From contig JAYZEZ010000004.1 of assembly GCA_036337015.1 (NCBI GenBank), positions 31,904 through 95,903 of the forward strand: a stretch of DNA of 64,000 nt. Direction: 5' to 3'. The translations under genes were made by a program, and so were the position numbers. Below are positions 18,362 to 26,972 of this stretch, in pieces (the first letter of the stretch is position 1; every line of letters starts with the position of its first letter). Source of the DNA: Casp-alpha2 sp036337015. Lineage in GTDB: Bacteria; Pseudomonadota; Alphaproteobacteria; Rhodospirillales; Casp-alpha2. The notes beneath the pieces were generated by a model, which made no database searches, was not told the origin of the DNA, and saw nothing but the letters and a program-made list of their open reading frames with translations.

Positions 18362-19054
18362 TTAATTTCCTCTATAGCGGTAACCAATGCCATAAAGTGT
18401 TTCAATTTCGGCAAATTCATCATCCGTGGACTTAAACTTTCGACGGAGGCGCTTTATGTGAGAATCAATTGTTCGATCATCTACATATATGTGCTCACCG
18501 TAAGCTGCATCAATTAATTGATCACGATTTTTAACATGGCCAGGGCGACGGGCAAGTGATTCAACGATTAAGAATTCTGTCACTGTTAAGTTTACCTCAG
18601 TTTCCTTCCAAGTACATATGTGTCGAGACCGATCAAGTATAAGATCGCCTTGGCGTAGAACATCAACTTCTGAAATTTTTTTATCAGCTAGCACCCTACG
18701 GCGTAATAAGGCGTTTATACGTTCTATAAGAAGGCGTTGTGAAAAAGGTTTTTTTATATAATCATCTGCACCCATACGAAAACCTCTGACCTCATCAACC
18801 TCATCGTCTTTGGAGGTTAGAAAAATAACTGGTAGATCGTTTTTGTGACGGAGATTTTCAAGCAATTCCATGCCGTCCATGCGTGGCATTTTTATATCTA
18901 AAATGGCTAAGTCAACTGGTTTCCTTAAGATTCCATCAAGGGCTTCTAATCCATCAGCATAAACATCTACGCTATATCCCTCATCTATCAAGGCTGCGGA
19001 AAGTGAGGTTAGAATGTTTTGATCATCATCAACGAGTGCAATAGTTGGCCTCAT
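18362..19054 (-). CDS. chvI: Response regulator ChvI (OmpR family)
   Basis: 230 residues: receiver domain with acidic pocket (VDDDQ) and phospho-acceptor Asp53 in LAILDIKMPRMDG, then a winged-helix DNA-binding domain (DRTIDSHIKRLRRKF). It is the first gene of the long minus-strand run. The divergent gene is cbtB rather than the pckA commonly found here in Rhizobiales. The 262-base divergent spacer is AT-rich and should hold both promoters, though no operator is obvious. Confidence 0.94.
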   Translation of the reverse strand: MRPTIALVDDDQNILTSLSAALIDEGYSVDVYADGLEALDGILRKPVDLAILDIKMPRMDGMELLENLRHKNDLPVIFLTSKDDEVDEVRGFRMGADDYIKKPFSQRLLIERINALLRRRVLADKKISEVDVLRQGDLILDRSRHICTWKETEVNLTVTEFLIVESLARRPGHVKNRDQLIDAAYGEHIYVDDRTIDSHIKRLRRKFKSTDDEFAEIETLYGIGYRYRGN

Positions 19055-19316
19055 ATAATTTTAATTCCTTTTGACTTATTTTGAGAATATTCATTTAGAA
19101 TATACTAAAAAAACGGCTTTCAGTCGAATTCATCAAAGTCGATAGGAAATGCATCGTGAAATTTAAATAATTCAATTCTTAACATTTGACTCTAGTTCTT
19201 ATTTTTTGGTTTTGGATTGTTCTATGTTGACCTTTAGGCGATCGGCAATTTATAATTTTTTCATAAAAATTTTTATTTTCTTAAATAAAATAGCTATTCC
19301 TCAGGGAGATTAAAAT

Positions 19317-19508
19317 ATGTCTGTTATCACCAAGGGTTTTGATAAATTATATAAAAATAGTGAAGTTTACTTATCACGTTCAATCGCTTTGGGGGGCGCC
19401 ATTTTATTTGGCATTTTTTTAATTTTAGGTGTGGGTTTTTCTGAAATTTCTTCCTTTCATAATATAGCCCATGATGGACGTCACGCTCTAGCTTTTCCTT
19501 GCCACTAG
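19317..19508 (+). CDS. cbtB: CbtB-like small membrane protein
   Basis: 63 residues: one transmembrane helix (about residues 22-42) followed by the family's metal-binding tail HNIAHDGRHALAFPCH, with four histidines and a cysteine. CbtB is a predicted cobalt-transport subunit normally encoded next to the five-helix CbtA. No CbtA gene follows; the next gene encodes a HugZ-like protein. A GGGAG ribosome-binding site lies 7 bases before the ATG. I see no cobalamin riboswitch in the upstream spacer. The family call rests on the histidine-rich tail and size; the function of an orphan copy is unclear. Confidence 0.8.
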   Translation: MSVITKGFDKLYKNSEVYLSRSIALGGAILFGIFLILGVGFSEISSFHNIAHDGRHALAFPCH

Positions 19509-19553
19509 AATTTTTTTAGCTTTAGCTAGCTGAAAAAGGCTAGGGGCAACAAA

Positions 19554-20306
19554 ATGGCAAATACTAAAGAATTTTGGGGTGCCAGCTCTAACAAAAGTGA
19601 GCGTAGTAATTACGCACTTTCTTGTCGTTATTTGATTCGCCGGGCGCGTGCCGGCATTTTGTCTACTTCCTTAAATTCCGTAGAAGGTTGGCCTTATGGA
19701 TCATTAGTAACTGTTGCTTTTGATTACGACCTAAGTCCAATCATGTTATTTTCGACCCTTTCAGACCATACTCGAAATCTGACAATTGATAATAGGGCTT
19801 CAATTTTAATTGAAGAATCAACACGACTTAAGAATCCTCAAACTGGTCTCCGTGTAAGCGTTTTAGGTCACATAGAAAAGACTTTAGATGCATCCCATGC
19901 CCAGCGGTTTTTATCCCTTCACCCGGAAGCTTCGATTTATGCTGGATTTGGAGATTTTTCATTTTGGCGTATGAAAATTTACCGCGCCCATTTTGTGGGA
20001 GGGTTTGCAAAGGCCATTTGGTTTGATGCCTCTGAAGTTCAAAAAAACTTAGATTCAGGGATTGATTGTGATTCTGAGAAGAACATTTTGTCTCATATGA
20101 ATGATGACCATGCTGATGCTATAGACCATTATGCTAATGCACTTCTTGGTCGTTGTGGAAAGGGTTGGAAGATGACAGGGGTTGATCCTGATGGAGTAGA
20201 TCTTCGATTAGGGGGTAGGACAGCGCGGTTAGAATTTAATGAGCCTGTAAATAGCTTAAGCGATGTCCGTAATGAACTTGTGCGATTAGCAAAGAGCAGT
20301 GGTTAG
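19554..20306 (+). CDS. HugZ-like pyridoxamine-5'-phosphate-oxidase-fold protein with DUF2470
   Basis: 250 residues. The N-terminal two thirds is a split-barrel flavin/heme-binding domain (RARAGILSTS, GWPYGSLVTVAFD, LMLFS-like core). The C-terminal part is a DUF2470 domain with ILSHMNDDHADAI. Members of this architecture include the heme oxygenase HugZ, so heme or tetrapyrrole handling is plausible, but no substrate can be assigned from sequence. It follows cbtB by 45 bases and may be co-transcribed. Its stop overlaps the convergent prmA stop, leaving no room for a terminator between them. Confidence 0.82.
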   Translation: MANTKEFWGASSNKSERSNYALSCRYLIRRARAGILSTSLNSVEGWPYGSLVTVAFDYDLSPIMLFSTLSDHTRNLTIDNRASILIEESTRLKNPQTGLRVSVLGHIEKTLDASHAQRFLSLHPEASIYAGFGDFSFWRMKIYRAHFVGGFAKAIWFDASEVQKNLDSGIDCDSEKNILSHMNDDHADAIDHYANALLGRCGKGWKMTGVDPDGVDLRLGGRTARLEFNEPVNSLSDVRNELVRLAKSSG

Positions 20307-21196
20307 CGTCTCATAATTATAGTAACCCAACCGTTAATATTTATAGTTTGGATCAGCCTAAGGCCGTGAATTATTTTTTTCTGAATAATTGATCTACTAT
20401 CGCGTTGAAGAAATCCTGAAAGAATAACTACGCCCCCTGGTTTCAAGTATTTAGTGAGATCTTTTGACATGGCTTTAAGTGGGCGAGTCAAAATGTTGGC
20501 TACGACTAGATCATAGGGGCGGTGCTTTAAAACTAAATGTGCTTTAAATAAATTTCCACTGCACACGCTGATAAGCTTTTTAACATTATTTAGTTTTGCA
20601 TTTGCAGAAGTTACACGTATTGCCTCTTTATCAATATCACAAGCTATGACTCTTCTATGCCAAGTTTTAGCTATAGCCAACGCCAGAATCCCTGATCCAC
20701 AACCTATGTCTAGTGGTCGTTTAAAATATTTTTTTCGAGCAAGGATACTCAGTGCAATCAAGCAGCCAGCAGTTGAGGGATGTTTGCCAGATCCAAATGC
20801 TGTTCCAGCATTAAGCTGTAATATTATCCCAGAAGCGGTATTTTTTTGTACAGAATGAGAGCTACAGATTAGGTAATAGCCTATCTTTAAAGGTGGAAAG
20901 TTAGCGAGATTTTCTGAAACCCAATTTTTTGATTTAATTTGAATATATTTTGGTTTCGGTATTGGAACTACCGTTGCATATTTTGCAGCTTTTACTAATG
21001 CTTTTTGTATTAACTCTTTATCAGGAACAACGTTAGTATAGCCCTTGAGATCCCATGTCTCATCTTTTTTGTCAGGATCAACCAGCATAGTTGAAAGAGC
21101 TGTGCAAAATGGTTCTAAAGCGTTCTCAAAGATACGTACTGTTTTGCCATACACACGAACTTTAATGAGCCAAAGGCACTTCGGACCAGAAGTCAT
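20303..21196 (-). CDS. prmA: Ribosomal protein L11 methyltransferase
   Basis: 297 residues. The family motif NAGTAFGSGKHPST precedes the SAM-binding glycine motif (PLDIGCGSGILALAIA) and the catalytic-region motif VVANILTRPL. It trimethylates lysines and the N terminus of ribosomal protein L11. Its start overlaps the uvrD stop in an ATGA arrangement, so the two are co-transcribed. Its 3' end overlaps the convergent HugZ-like gene. Confidence 0.93.
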   Translation of the reverse strand: MTSGPKCLWLIKVRVYGKTVRIFENALEPFCTALSTMLVDPDKKDETWDLKGYTNVVPDKELIQKALVKAAKYATVVPIPKPKYIQIKSKNWVSENLANFPPLKIGYYLICSSHSVQKNTASGIILQLNAGTAFGSGKHPSTAGCLIALSILARKKYFKRPLDIGCGSGILALAIAKTWHRRVIACDIDKEAIRVTSANAKLNNVKKLISVCSGNLFKAHLVLKHRPYDLVVANILTRPLKAMSKDLTKYLKPGGVVILSGFLQRDSRSIIQKKIIHGLRLIQTININGWVTIIMRR

Positions 21197-23442
21197 ACAG
21201 CTTCTACGAAGCTAGCCATTACATTCTTTATTCCAGCTTTCTCAAAAGCAATTTCTAGTTTATTGCCATCTTGATTAATGATTTTTCCATAACCAAATTT
21301 CTGGTGAAAAATTCTTGTCCCAAGTTCAAAAGAAGGCTCATTTTTGTTGTCGTCTGGATCATTGCTATGAATATTTTGTAACGACTTTTCAGTATGACGC
21401 AGAGAAGTGTTGTTGTAGAAGGTTAAATTTTTTGTAAAAGCCTTATTCTGGTTGCTTTTAAGGCCAAATAAGCCTGAAGGTGAACGAAAGTCAATAAGAT
21501 CAGTTGGCAATTCTTCAATAAAACGAGACGGCATGCTACTTTGCCATTTACCATGAATTTGTCTATTAGCTGCGTATAAGATCAAAACTTGTTTTTTTGC
21601 TCTCGTTAGACCTACATAAGCTAGGCGACGTTCTTCTTCCAACCCGACAACGCCAAAATCATCTAAAGTCCGCGGGCTAGGAAATAATCCTTCTTCCCAT
21701 CCTGCAAGGAAAACAAAATCAAACTCAAGCCCTTTTGCACCGTGGATGGTCATGAGGTTTACTTTATCAGCAACAGATGAATCATCATTTTCCATTACAA
21801 GGCTTACGTGCTCGAGAAATTCAGCTAATGATTCGTACCCCTCTAGTGCTACAACAAGTTCCCCAACATTATCGACACGTCCAGGTGCATCTGGCTCTTT
21901 GCGACTTCTCCACATTTCTAGATATCCCGATTCCTCAAAAATTGTTTGCGCTAATTGTGTGTGGGGGAGGTTTTTAAGATCTTTACGCCAGCGGTCAAAA
22001 TCATTTAGTAATTGGCCTAAAACTTCACATGCTTTAGGTTTAATTTCATCTGAATTAATTAATTCGTGCCCAGCTGCTGTGAGCGATACCCGCTCTGCTC
22101 GGGAAAATTTGTGTAAAGTTTTTAATGTTGCTGGTCCTAGGCCTCGCTTTGGACGATTAATTATACGCTCAAAAGCCAGGTCATCTTCTGGTTGTAATAA
22201 AACTCGTAAATAGGCAATCGCATCTCGAATTTCCTGACGTTCATAAAAGCGGGGACCGCCAATAACCCTATATGGAATACCAAGCGTTATAAGACGATCT
22301 TCAAATTCACGTGTTTGAAAGCCTGTTCGAACGAGAACTGCGACGGCATTAAGTGGTTGTTTTTGCATATGTAATGCTTGGATTTTGTCACCTGTAATTT
22401 GAGCCTCTTCTTCACCATCCCAAGCCCCAATAATACGTACTTTTTCACCATCATCTAAATCCGTCCAAAGTGTCTTCCCGTGTCGGTCTTTGTTATGGGC
22501 TATCAGTGAAGATGCGGCTTTTAAAATATTCGGAGTCGATCTATAATTACGCTCAAGACGCACAATTTTGGCACCAGGAAAATCTTTCTCAAAGCGAAGA
22601 ATGTTTTCGACTTCAGCTCCGCGCCATGAATAGATCGATTGATCATCATCACCAACACAGCAAATGTTTTTATGATTTTGAGCTAATAATTTTAACCATA
22701 AATATTGGGACACGTTAGTATCTTGATATTCATCAACTAGTAGATAGCGAAAACGATTCTGATACTTGTTTAATATATCTACATTTTGATGAAATAAGTT
22801 TAATGAATGGAGCAAAAGGTCACCGAAATCAGCAGCATTAACCCTAAGCAATTCTTTTTGATAATCTGAAAACACCTCTAGTGCAGTAGCCTTAGCATCT
22901 TCTAACAATTCTGAATTTGGAACTTTTTCTGGAGTTAAGCCACGATCTTTCCAACGCTGTATGATGCCAGATAGTGCGCGGGCGGGAAGTTTTTTATCAT
23001 CTATATTGTGATGTCCCATAATTTGTTTTATTAGTCGCACCTGATCATCAGTGTCAATTATCGTAAAATTAGATTTTAGACCTACTGCTTCAGCATGAGA
23101 ACGTAGGATTCGTGCGCCAGTGGAATGGAAAGTTCCAATCCACCAGCCTTCTACGGACCTATTAATAATTGCTGAAACACGTTCTTTCATTTCCCGTGCT
23201 GCTTTATTGGTGAAAGTAACAGCTAATATTTCACCAGGAAGCGCGCGACCTTGCATAAGGATGTGGGCAAGTCGTGTGATCAGAGCTCGGGTCTTTCCAG
23301 TACCTGCGCCAGCCAAAATCAATAGAGGTCCATCTAGGCTTTCTACTGCCTGAAGTTGACTTTCGTTAAGATTGTCCAGATAGCATGGGTTATCCTGCTT
23401 GCTTTCTGGATTAGGATTTATGAGTTCAGGAAGTTCATTCAT
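21193..23442 (-). CDS. uvrD: DNA helicase II, UvrD/PcrA type
   Basis: 749 residues of superfamily 1A helicase: Q motif (LNESQLQAV), Walker A (AGAGTGKT), DEYQDTN, GDDDQSIYSWRGAE, LMTIHGAKGLEF and VGLTRAKKQ. A C-terminal Tudor-like tail (GTRIFHQKFGYGKI) is typical of UvrD/PcrA. It acts in nucleotide-excision and mismatch repair and in removing stalled polymerase. It is distinct from AddA (no nuclease domain). Confidence 0.95.
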   Translation of the reverse strand: MNELPELINPNPESKQDNPCYLDNLNESQLQAVESLDGPLLILAGAGTGKTRALITRLAHILMQGRALPGEILAVTFTNKAAREMKERVSAIINRSVEGWWIGTFHSTGARILRSHAEAVGLKSNFTIIDTDDQVRLIKQIMGHHNIDDKKLPARALSGIIQRWKDRGLTPEKVPNSELLEDAKATALEVFSDYQKELLRVNAADFGDLLLHSLNLFHQNVDILNKYQNRFRYLLVDEYQDTNVSQYLWLKLLAQNHKNICCVGDDDQSIYSWRGAEVENILRFEKDFPGAKIVRLERNYRSTPNILKAASSLIAHNKDRHGKTLWTDLDDGEKVRIIGAWDGEEEAQITGDKIQALHMQKQPLNAVAVLVRTGFQTREFEDRLITLGIPYRVIGGPRFYERQEIRDAIAYLRVLLQPEDDLAFERIINRPKRGLGPATLKTLHKFSRAERVSLTAAGHELINSDEIKPKACEVLGQLLNDFDRWRKDLKNLPHTQLAQTIFEESGYLEMWRSRKEPDAPGRVDNVGELVVALEGYESLAEFLEHVSLVMENDDSSVADKVNLMTIHGAKGLEFDFVFLAGWEEGLFPSPRTLDDFGVVGLEEERRLAYVGLTRAKKQVLILYAANRQIHGKWQSSMPSRFIEELPTDLIDFRSPSGLFGLKSNQNKAFTKNLTFYNNTSLRHTEKSLQNIHSNDPDDNKNEPSFELGTRIFHQKFGYGKIINQDGNKLEIAFEKAGIKNVMASFVEAV

Positions 23443-23518
23443 AAATATTCTTATAACATGTCAACAGTCTGCGGTTCAGCTAGATATTTAAAAAAATCAA
23501 AAGATGTGTTTAAAATAT

Positions 23519-25279
23519 TCAACTGCGTTCTTCATGGCGGCTTTTGAGAAGTGCTTGATTATAAGCATTAATTACATCAGCTTTTGTAACATATCCCAGA
23601 AAAACTAAATTATTGCGATCTTTGACAACTGCGATGCGATTCTCTTCAGCATTTGAAAGTGTTTTTAAGGCGGTATCTAGGCTATCATCTTTACATAAGA
23701 ATAAGGGTTTTGTTTTAGTTACATCATTAGCGCATAATAAATCGTCAATGGTGTTATCAAAAGCGAATTCTCTGAGATCTGAAAGCGTTATGGTGCCAAG
23801 AAGTATTTTTTTATCTCCGACTACAAATAGTTCGCCGTTTTTAGAATTTTGGAGCATTATTCTTAGGTTGGATATACTAATATTTGGTGATACCAATTCA
23901 GTGTCTATCTTTAAAATTTGCCCAAGATGAGTTGTATGTAGTATTTCAGATTCAAAACCATCTCGTAAATCAACACCTTGTTTTTTAAGTTGTATTAAAA
24001 AAAATGAACGTCCATATATTTGTTCAGTAATTTCTGATGCTATAACAACCGCAACCATAACCCCTAACATCAGCGCATAATCACCAGTCATTTCAAATAT
24101 AATTAAAGTCGTAGAGATAGGGGCTCCTAAAACAGCTGCAGCTACAGCTCCCATGCCTATCAGGGTATAGGCTGCGGGGCCAGATGAATACTCTGGGAAT
24201 AGATTAGTAACCAAAATACCAAAAGCTCCTCCGCTTAACGCTCCAATGACGATAGATGGAGAAAATACACCGCCGCCGAAGCCCCATCCCAGACTAACTG
24301 CTGTGGCAAATATTTTAACAGCTGCCAAAACTAGCAACATGGTTAGTGGAATTTTTACTAAAAGTGCATTTTCAGTTATACCGTAGCCAACACCTAAAAC
24401 CTCTGGAAAGGTTAGTCCGCAAAGTCCTACTATAAGGCCGGCCATTGCTGGCTTTGTCCAAAGTGGTATGGGAGTGGATTGGCTCAGACGCTGTGCAAGT
24501 AGGATGGATTGCATAAAAATTATAGCTACGATCCCTGACGTTAGGCCTAAGGTCACAAATGCCGGAAATTCCCAAAAAGAAGCTAATGGAGTTTTTGCCA
24601 AGGCGAAGGCTGGAAAGTCTCCAAACCAAACTCTAGAAATAGCGGTGCCTGCTACAGAGGATATAACAATCGGCGCAAAAGCTCTTAAAGCGTAATGACC
24701 AATCACGACTTCGCTTGCGAACAATGTACCAGCTATTGGAGCATTAAAAGAAGCTGCTACAGCTGCTGCAATTCCACAACCTAATAGTGTCCGCATCATT
24801 TGGTTGTTGAGTTTCAAACGACGTCCAAACCAACTTGCTAGACTTGCGCCCAAATGTACCGCTGGACCTTCTCGACCTACTGAGGCCCCGGAACCAATGG
24901 AAATTGTACTTATTATAGCCGCGATAATGCCTACTTTAGAGGACATATGGCCGCCATTGTTGGAGCTGGCTTTTATTACGTCGGCAACACCTTCTGGGCG
25001 GTTGTTAGGCATTAAGAATTGAACCATTAACCCTACTGCGACACCACCAGCTAATGGTACGAATAAAATATGCCACCATGCCAAACTAAAGTTACTTGAG
25101 AAAAAACGCTCTGACCCTGATCCAAAAAGAAGAAGTTGGATCAAAGAAATGGCTTCACGAAAACCTATTACTGCGGCGCCTGCAAATGTGCCGACAACTA
25201 TTGCCAAGATCACTAGTTTTAGATGATCATTCCTGAATAATAGTAGTAACCTTTTGAAAATGAAATTGTATGTTTCCAT
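23519..25279 (-). CDS. ClC-family chloride channel/transporter with CBS domains
   Basis: About 586 residues: a ClC membrane domain with GSGASVGREGPAVHLG (the GREGP gating glutamate is present, pointing to Cl-/H+ exchange rather than a pure channel) and GGGVFSPSIVIGALSGG, then a pair of CBS domains covering roughly the last 130 residues. The upstream in-frame TTG would add five residues; the ATG at 25279, preceded by GGGG, is preferred. It stands alone on the minus strand between uvrD and the divergent GT2 gene. Likely roles are acid tolerance or anion homeostasis, but no ion is certain. Confidence 0.88.
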   Translation of the reverse strand: METYNFIFKRLLLLFRNDHLKLVILAIVVGTFAGAAVIGFREAISLIQLLLFGSGSERFFSSNFSLAWWHILFVPLAGGVAVGLMVQFLMPNNRPEGVADVIKASSNNGGHMSSKVGIIAAIISTISIGSGASVGREGPAVHLGASLASWFGRRLKLNNQMMRTLLGCGIAAAVAASFNAPIAGTLFASEVVIGHYALRAFAPIVISSVAGTAISRVWFGDFPAFALAKTPLASFWEFPAFVTLGLTSGIVAIIFMQSILLAQRLSQSTPIPLWTKPAMAGLIVGLCGLTFPEVLGVGYGITENALLVKIPLTMLLVLAAVKIFATAVSLGWGFGGGVFSPSIVIGALSGGAFGILVTNLFPEYSSGPAAYTLIGMGAVAAAVLGAPISTTLIIFEMTGDYALMLGVMVAVVIASEITEQIYGRSFFLIQLKKQGVDLRDGFESEILHTTHLGQILKIDTELVSPNISISNLRIMLQNSKNGELFVVGDKKILLGTITLSDLREFAFDNTIDDLLCANDVTKTKPLFLCKDDSLDTALKTLSNAEENRIAVVKDRNNLVFLGYVTKADVINAYNQALLKSRHEERS

Positions 25280-25465
25280 GGGCTGGTGCCCCAATGTGAT
25301 TTAATATATTTAATTTAATGTTATCTTTTATGGCAAATGGGTAAAGAAAGTCTTTCCTTTTTTAGATTTAAATGACTGAGAATTAATTGCCTTAGTTGGA
25401 TATAAGAATAACATAGTTGTAGTTTACCAATTATTGAGCTCTTAGTATCGATAAGGACAAGTCTC

Positions 25466-26263
25466 TTGAACGTGGATATAATTGAAACCGGTTCTCAAAC
25501 CTTACCTAATGTATCGATCGTAGTTCCGGTTTTGAATGAGGCTGAGAACATTTCTCCGCTAATTTCTGAAATTCGGTCTGTTCTTGCTAATAAAAATTTT
25601 TTGGGAACTTTTGAGATTGTATATGTGGATGATGGTAGCGATGATTCTACGCTTGAGGAACTTAAACTTGAATCTAAAGTTTGTCCTGAATTGGTTATAT
25701 TACGGCATCAAATTGTCTCAGGGCAAAGTGCAGCAATAAGAACAGGTATTATTAATGCTAGAGCCCCTATAATTGTGACTATTGATGGTGATGGTCAAAA
25801 TGACCCAGCTGATATACCTATCTTGCTTAAGGTTTATTTAGAATCAAAAAATCGTGAGAATTTATTGATTATTGGACATCGAGCAGAAAGAAGAGATGTT
25901 TGGTGTAAAAGAATTTCTTCGCGGATTGCTAATGCTATACGTTCGAGACTATTAGGTGACGCGACACCAGATACAGGTTGTGGTTTAAAAGTAATCCATC
26001 GTGCTACTTTTCTTGCCATGCCAGCGTTTGATCATATGCATCGTTTTTTTCCGGCATTAATGATTGGGCAGGGAGGGCGTGTGATTTCTGTATTGGTAAA
26101 CCATAGGCCACGTAAAAGAGGGCGAAGCAATTATGGAACTTTTGACCGCCTGTTTGTTGGAATCTTCGACCTTCTCGGTGTCCTTTGGCTGAAGCATAGG
26201 GCTCTCACAACGTGTTACAAAACAAAAAAAGTGGTGAAAAAGGATAATCATAGTGAGCTCTAG
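25466..26263 (+). CDS. Glycosyltransferase family 2, polyprenyl-phosphate sugar synthase type
   Basis: 265 residues with the GT-A core: VSIVVPVLNEAENI, VYVDDGSDDST and the DxD-like TIDGDGQNDPAD. There are no C-terminal membrane helices, so it resembles the DPM1 form of dolichol/undecaprenyl-phosphate mannose synthases. The start is most likely TTG at 25466, with AAGGA nine bases upstream; an in-frame GTG at 25472 is the alternative. Its end overlaps the VTT gene, and with the GT39 gene it forms a three-gene unit that would charge undecaprenyl phosphate with a sugar and transfer it in the periplasm. Confidence 0.83.
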   Translation: MNVDIIETGSQTLPNVSIVVPVLNEAENISPLISEIRSVLANKNFLGTFEIVYVDDGSDDSTLEELKLESKVCPELVILRHQIVSGQSAAIRTGIINARAPIIVTIDGDGQNDPADIPILLKVYLESKNRENLLIIGHRAERRDVWCKRISSRIANAIRSRLLGDATPDTGCGLKVIHRATFLAMPAFDHMHRFFPALMIGQGGRVISVLVNHRPRKRGRSNYGTFDRLFVGIFDLLGVLWLKHRALTTCYKTKKVVKKDNHSEL

Positions 26264-26972
26264 TATTCTGTTTCGTGCATTGGTGTTGTTTTTATCGCTA
26301 GTGCTAATTGGTTTTGTGCTTAAGTATACCGAATTAGGCGCAGTTTTTGATGAATCTTGGATCGATTCTTATGTGCGTGGCAAGAGGCTTGGTGGTTATA
26401 TAATATTCATCTGTTTGGGTGTTGTATTTACTGGGCTTGGGCTCCCGCGTCAGATTATTAGTTTTTTAGCTGGGTATGCATTTGGTTTTGTACAGGGCAT
26501 TGGCATAGCTCTTGTAGCAACAATACTGGGCTGCATGGCATCATTTTATTTTGCAAGATTTTTAGGGCGTGACTTCGTTGTTCAAAAATTTTCAGACAAG
26601 GTTCGTAGTCTTGACAATTTTTTAAATCAAAACCCTATAACAATGACCCTTTTGATCAGGTTTCTACCTATTGGAAGTAATTTAGCTAGTAATCTTGCAG
26701 CCGGAGTTTCTGGGGTACGAGGGTTGCCATTCTTTTTTGGTTCTATGATTGGCTACTTGCCGCAAACCATTGTTTTTGCTCTTGTTGGAAGTGGTATGAG
26801 TATTGAACCAATTTTTCGTATTAGTCTTGGTGGAATTTTATTTATTTTTTCAGGTATACTTGGTGTTTTTCTATTTAATCGCTATCGTCAGGGTATGAAA
26901 TTTGATGATGATATCGAGCATGCATTAGGCGTTAGAAAGAAAGATCATCAATCTGAAACTAATTTAAAATGA
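26253..26972 (+). CDS. VTT-domain (TVP38/DedA-like) membrane protein
   Basis: 239 residues with several hydrophobic segments and the SNARE-associated VTT core (GLGLPRQIISFLAGYAFGF; LLIRFLPIGSNLASNLAAG; GYLPQTIVFALVGSGM). Family members transport or flip undecaprenyl phosphate or phospholipids. It has a GTG start overlapping the GT2 gene by 11 bases and ends in ATGA overlap with the GT39 gene. The position between a lipid-linked sugar synthase and its transferase suggests it moves the lipid carrier; that is inference from context. Confidence 0.85.
   Translation: MSSSILFRALVLFLSLVLIGFVLKYTELGAVFDESWIDSYVRGKRLGGYIIFICLGVVFTGLGLPRQIISFLAGYAFGFVQGIGIALVATILGCMASFYFARFLGRDFVVQKFSDKVRSLDNFLNQNPITMTLLIRFLPIGSNLASNLAAGVSGVRGLPFFFGSMIGYLPQTIVFALVGSGMSIEPIFRISLGGILFIFSGILGVFLFNRYRQGMKFDDDIEHALGVRKKDHQSETNLK

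Noticed and set aside
19055..19316. Possible cobalamin riboswitch upstream of cbtB
   Set aside because: No B12-box-like motif or long structured leader is visible; the spacer is AT-rich and too short for a typical element.
25340..25363. Small hairpin followed by T residues between clcA and the GT2 gene
   Set aside because: Weak stem with a bulge, and a plus-strand terminator in a divergent promoter region makes no sense.
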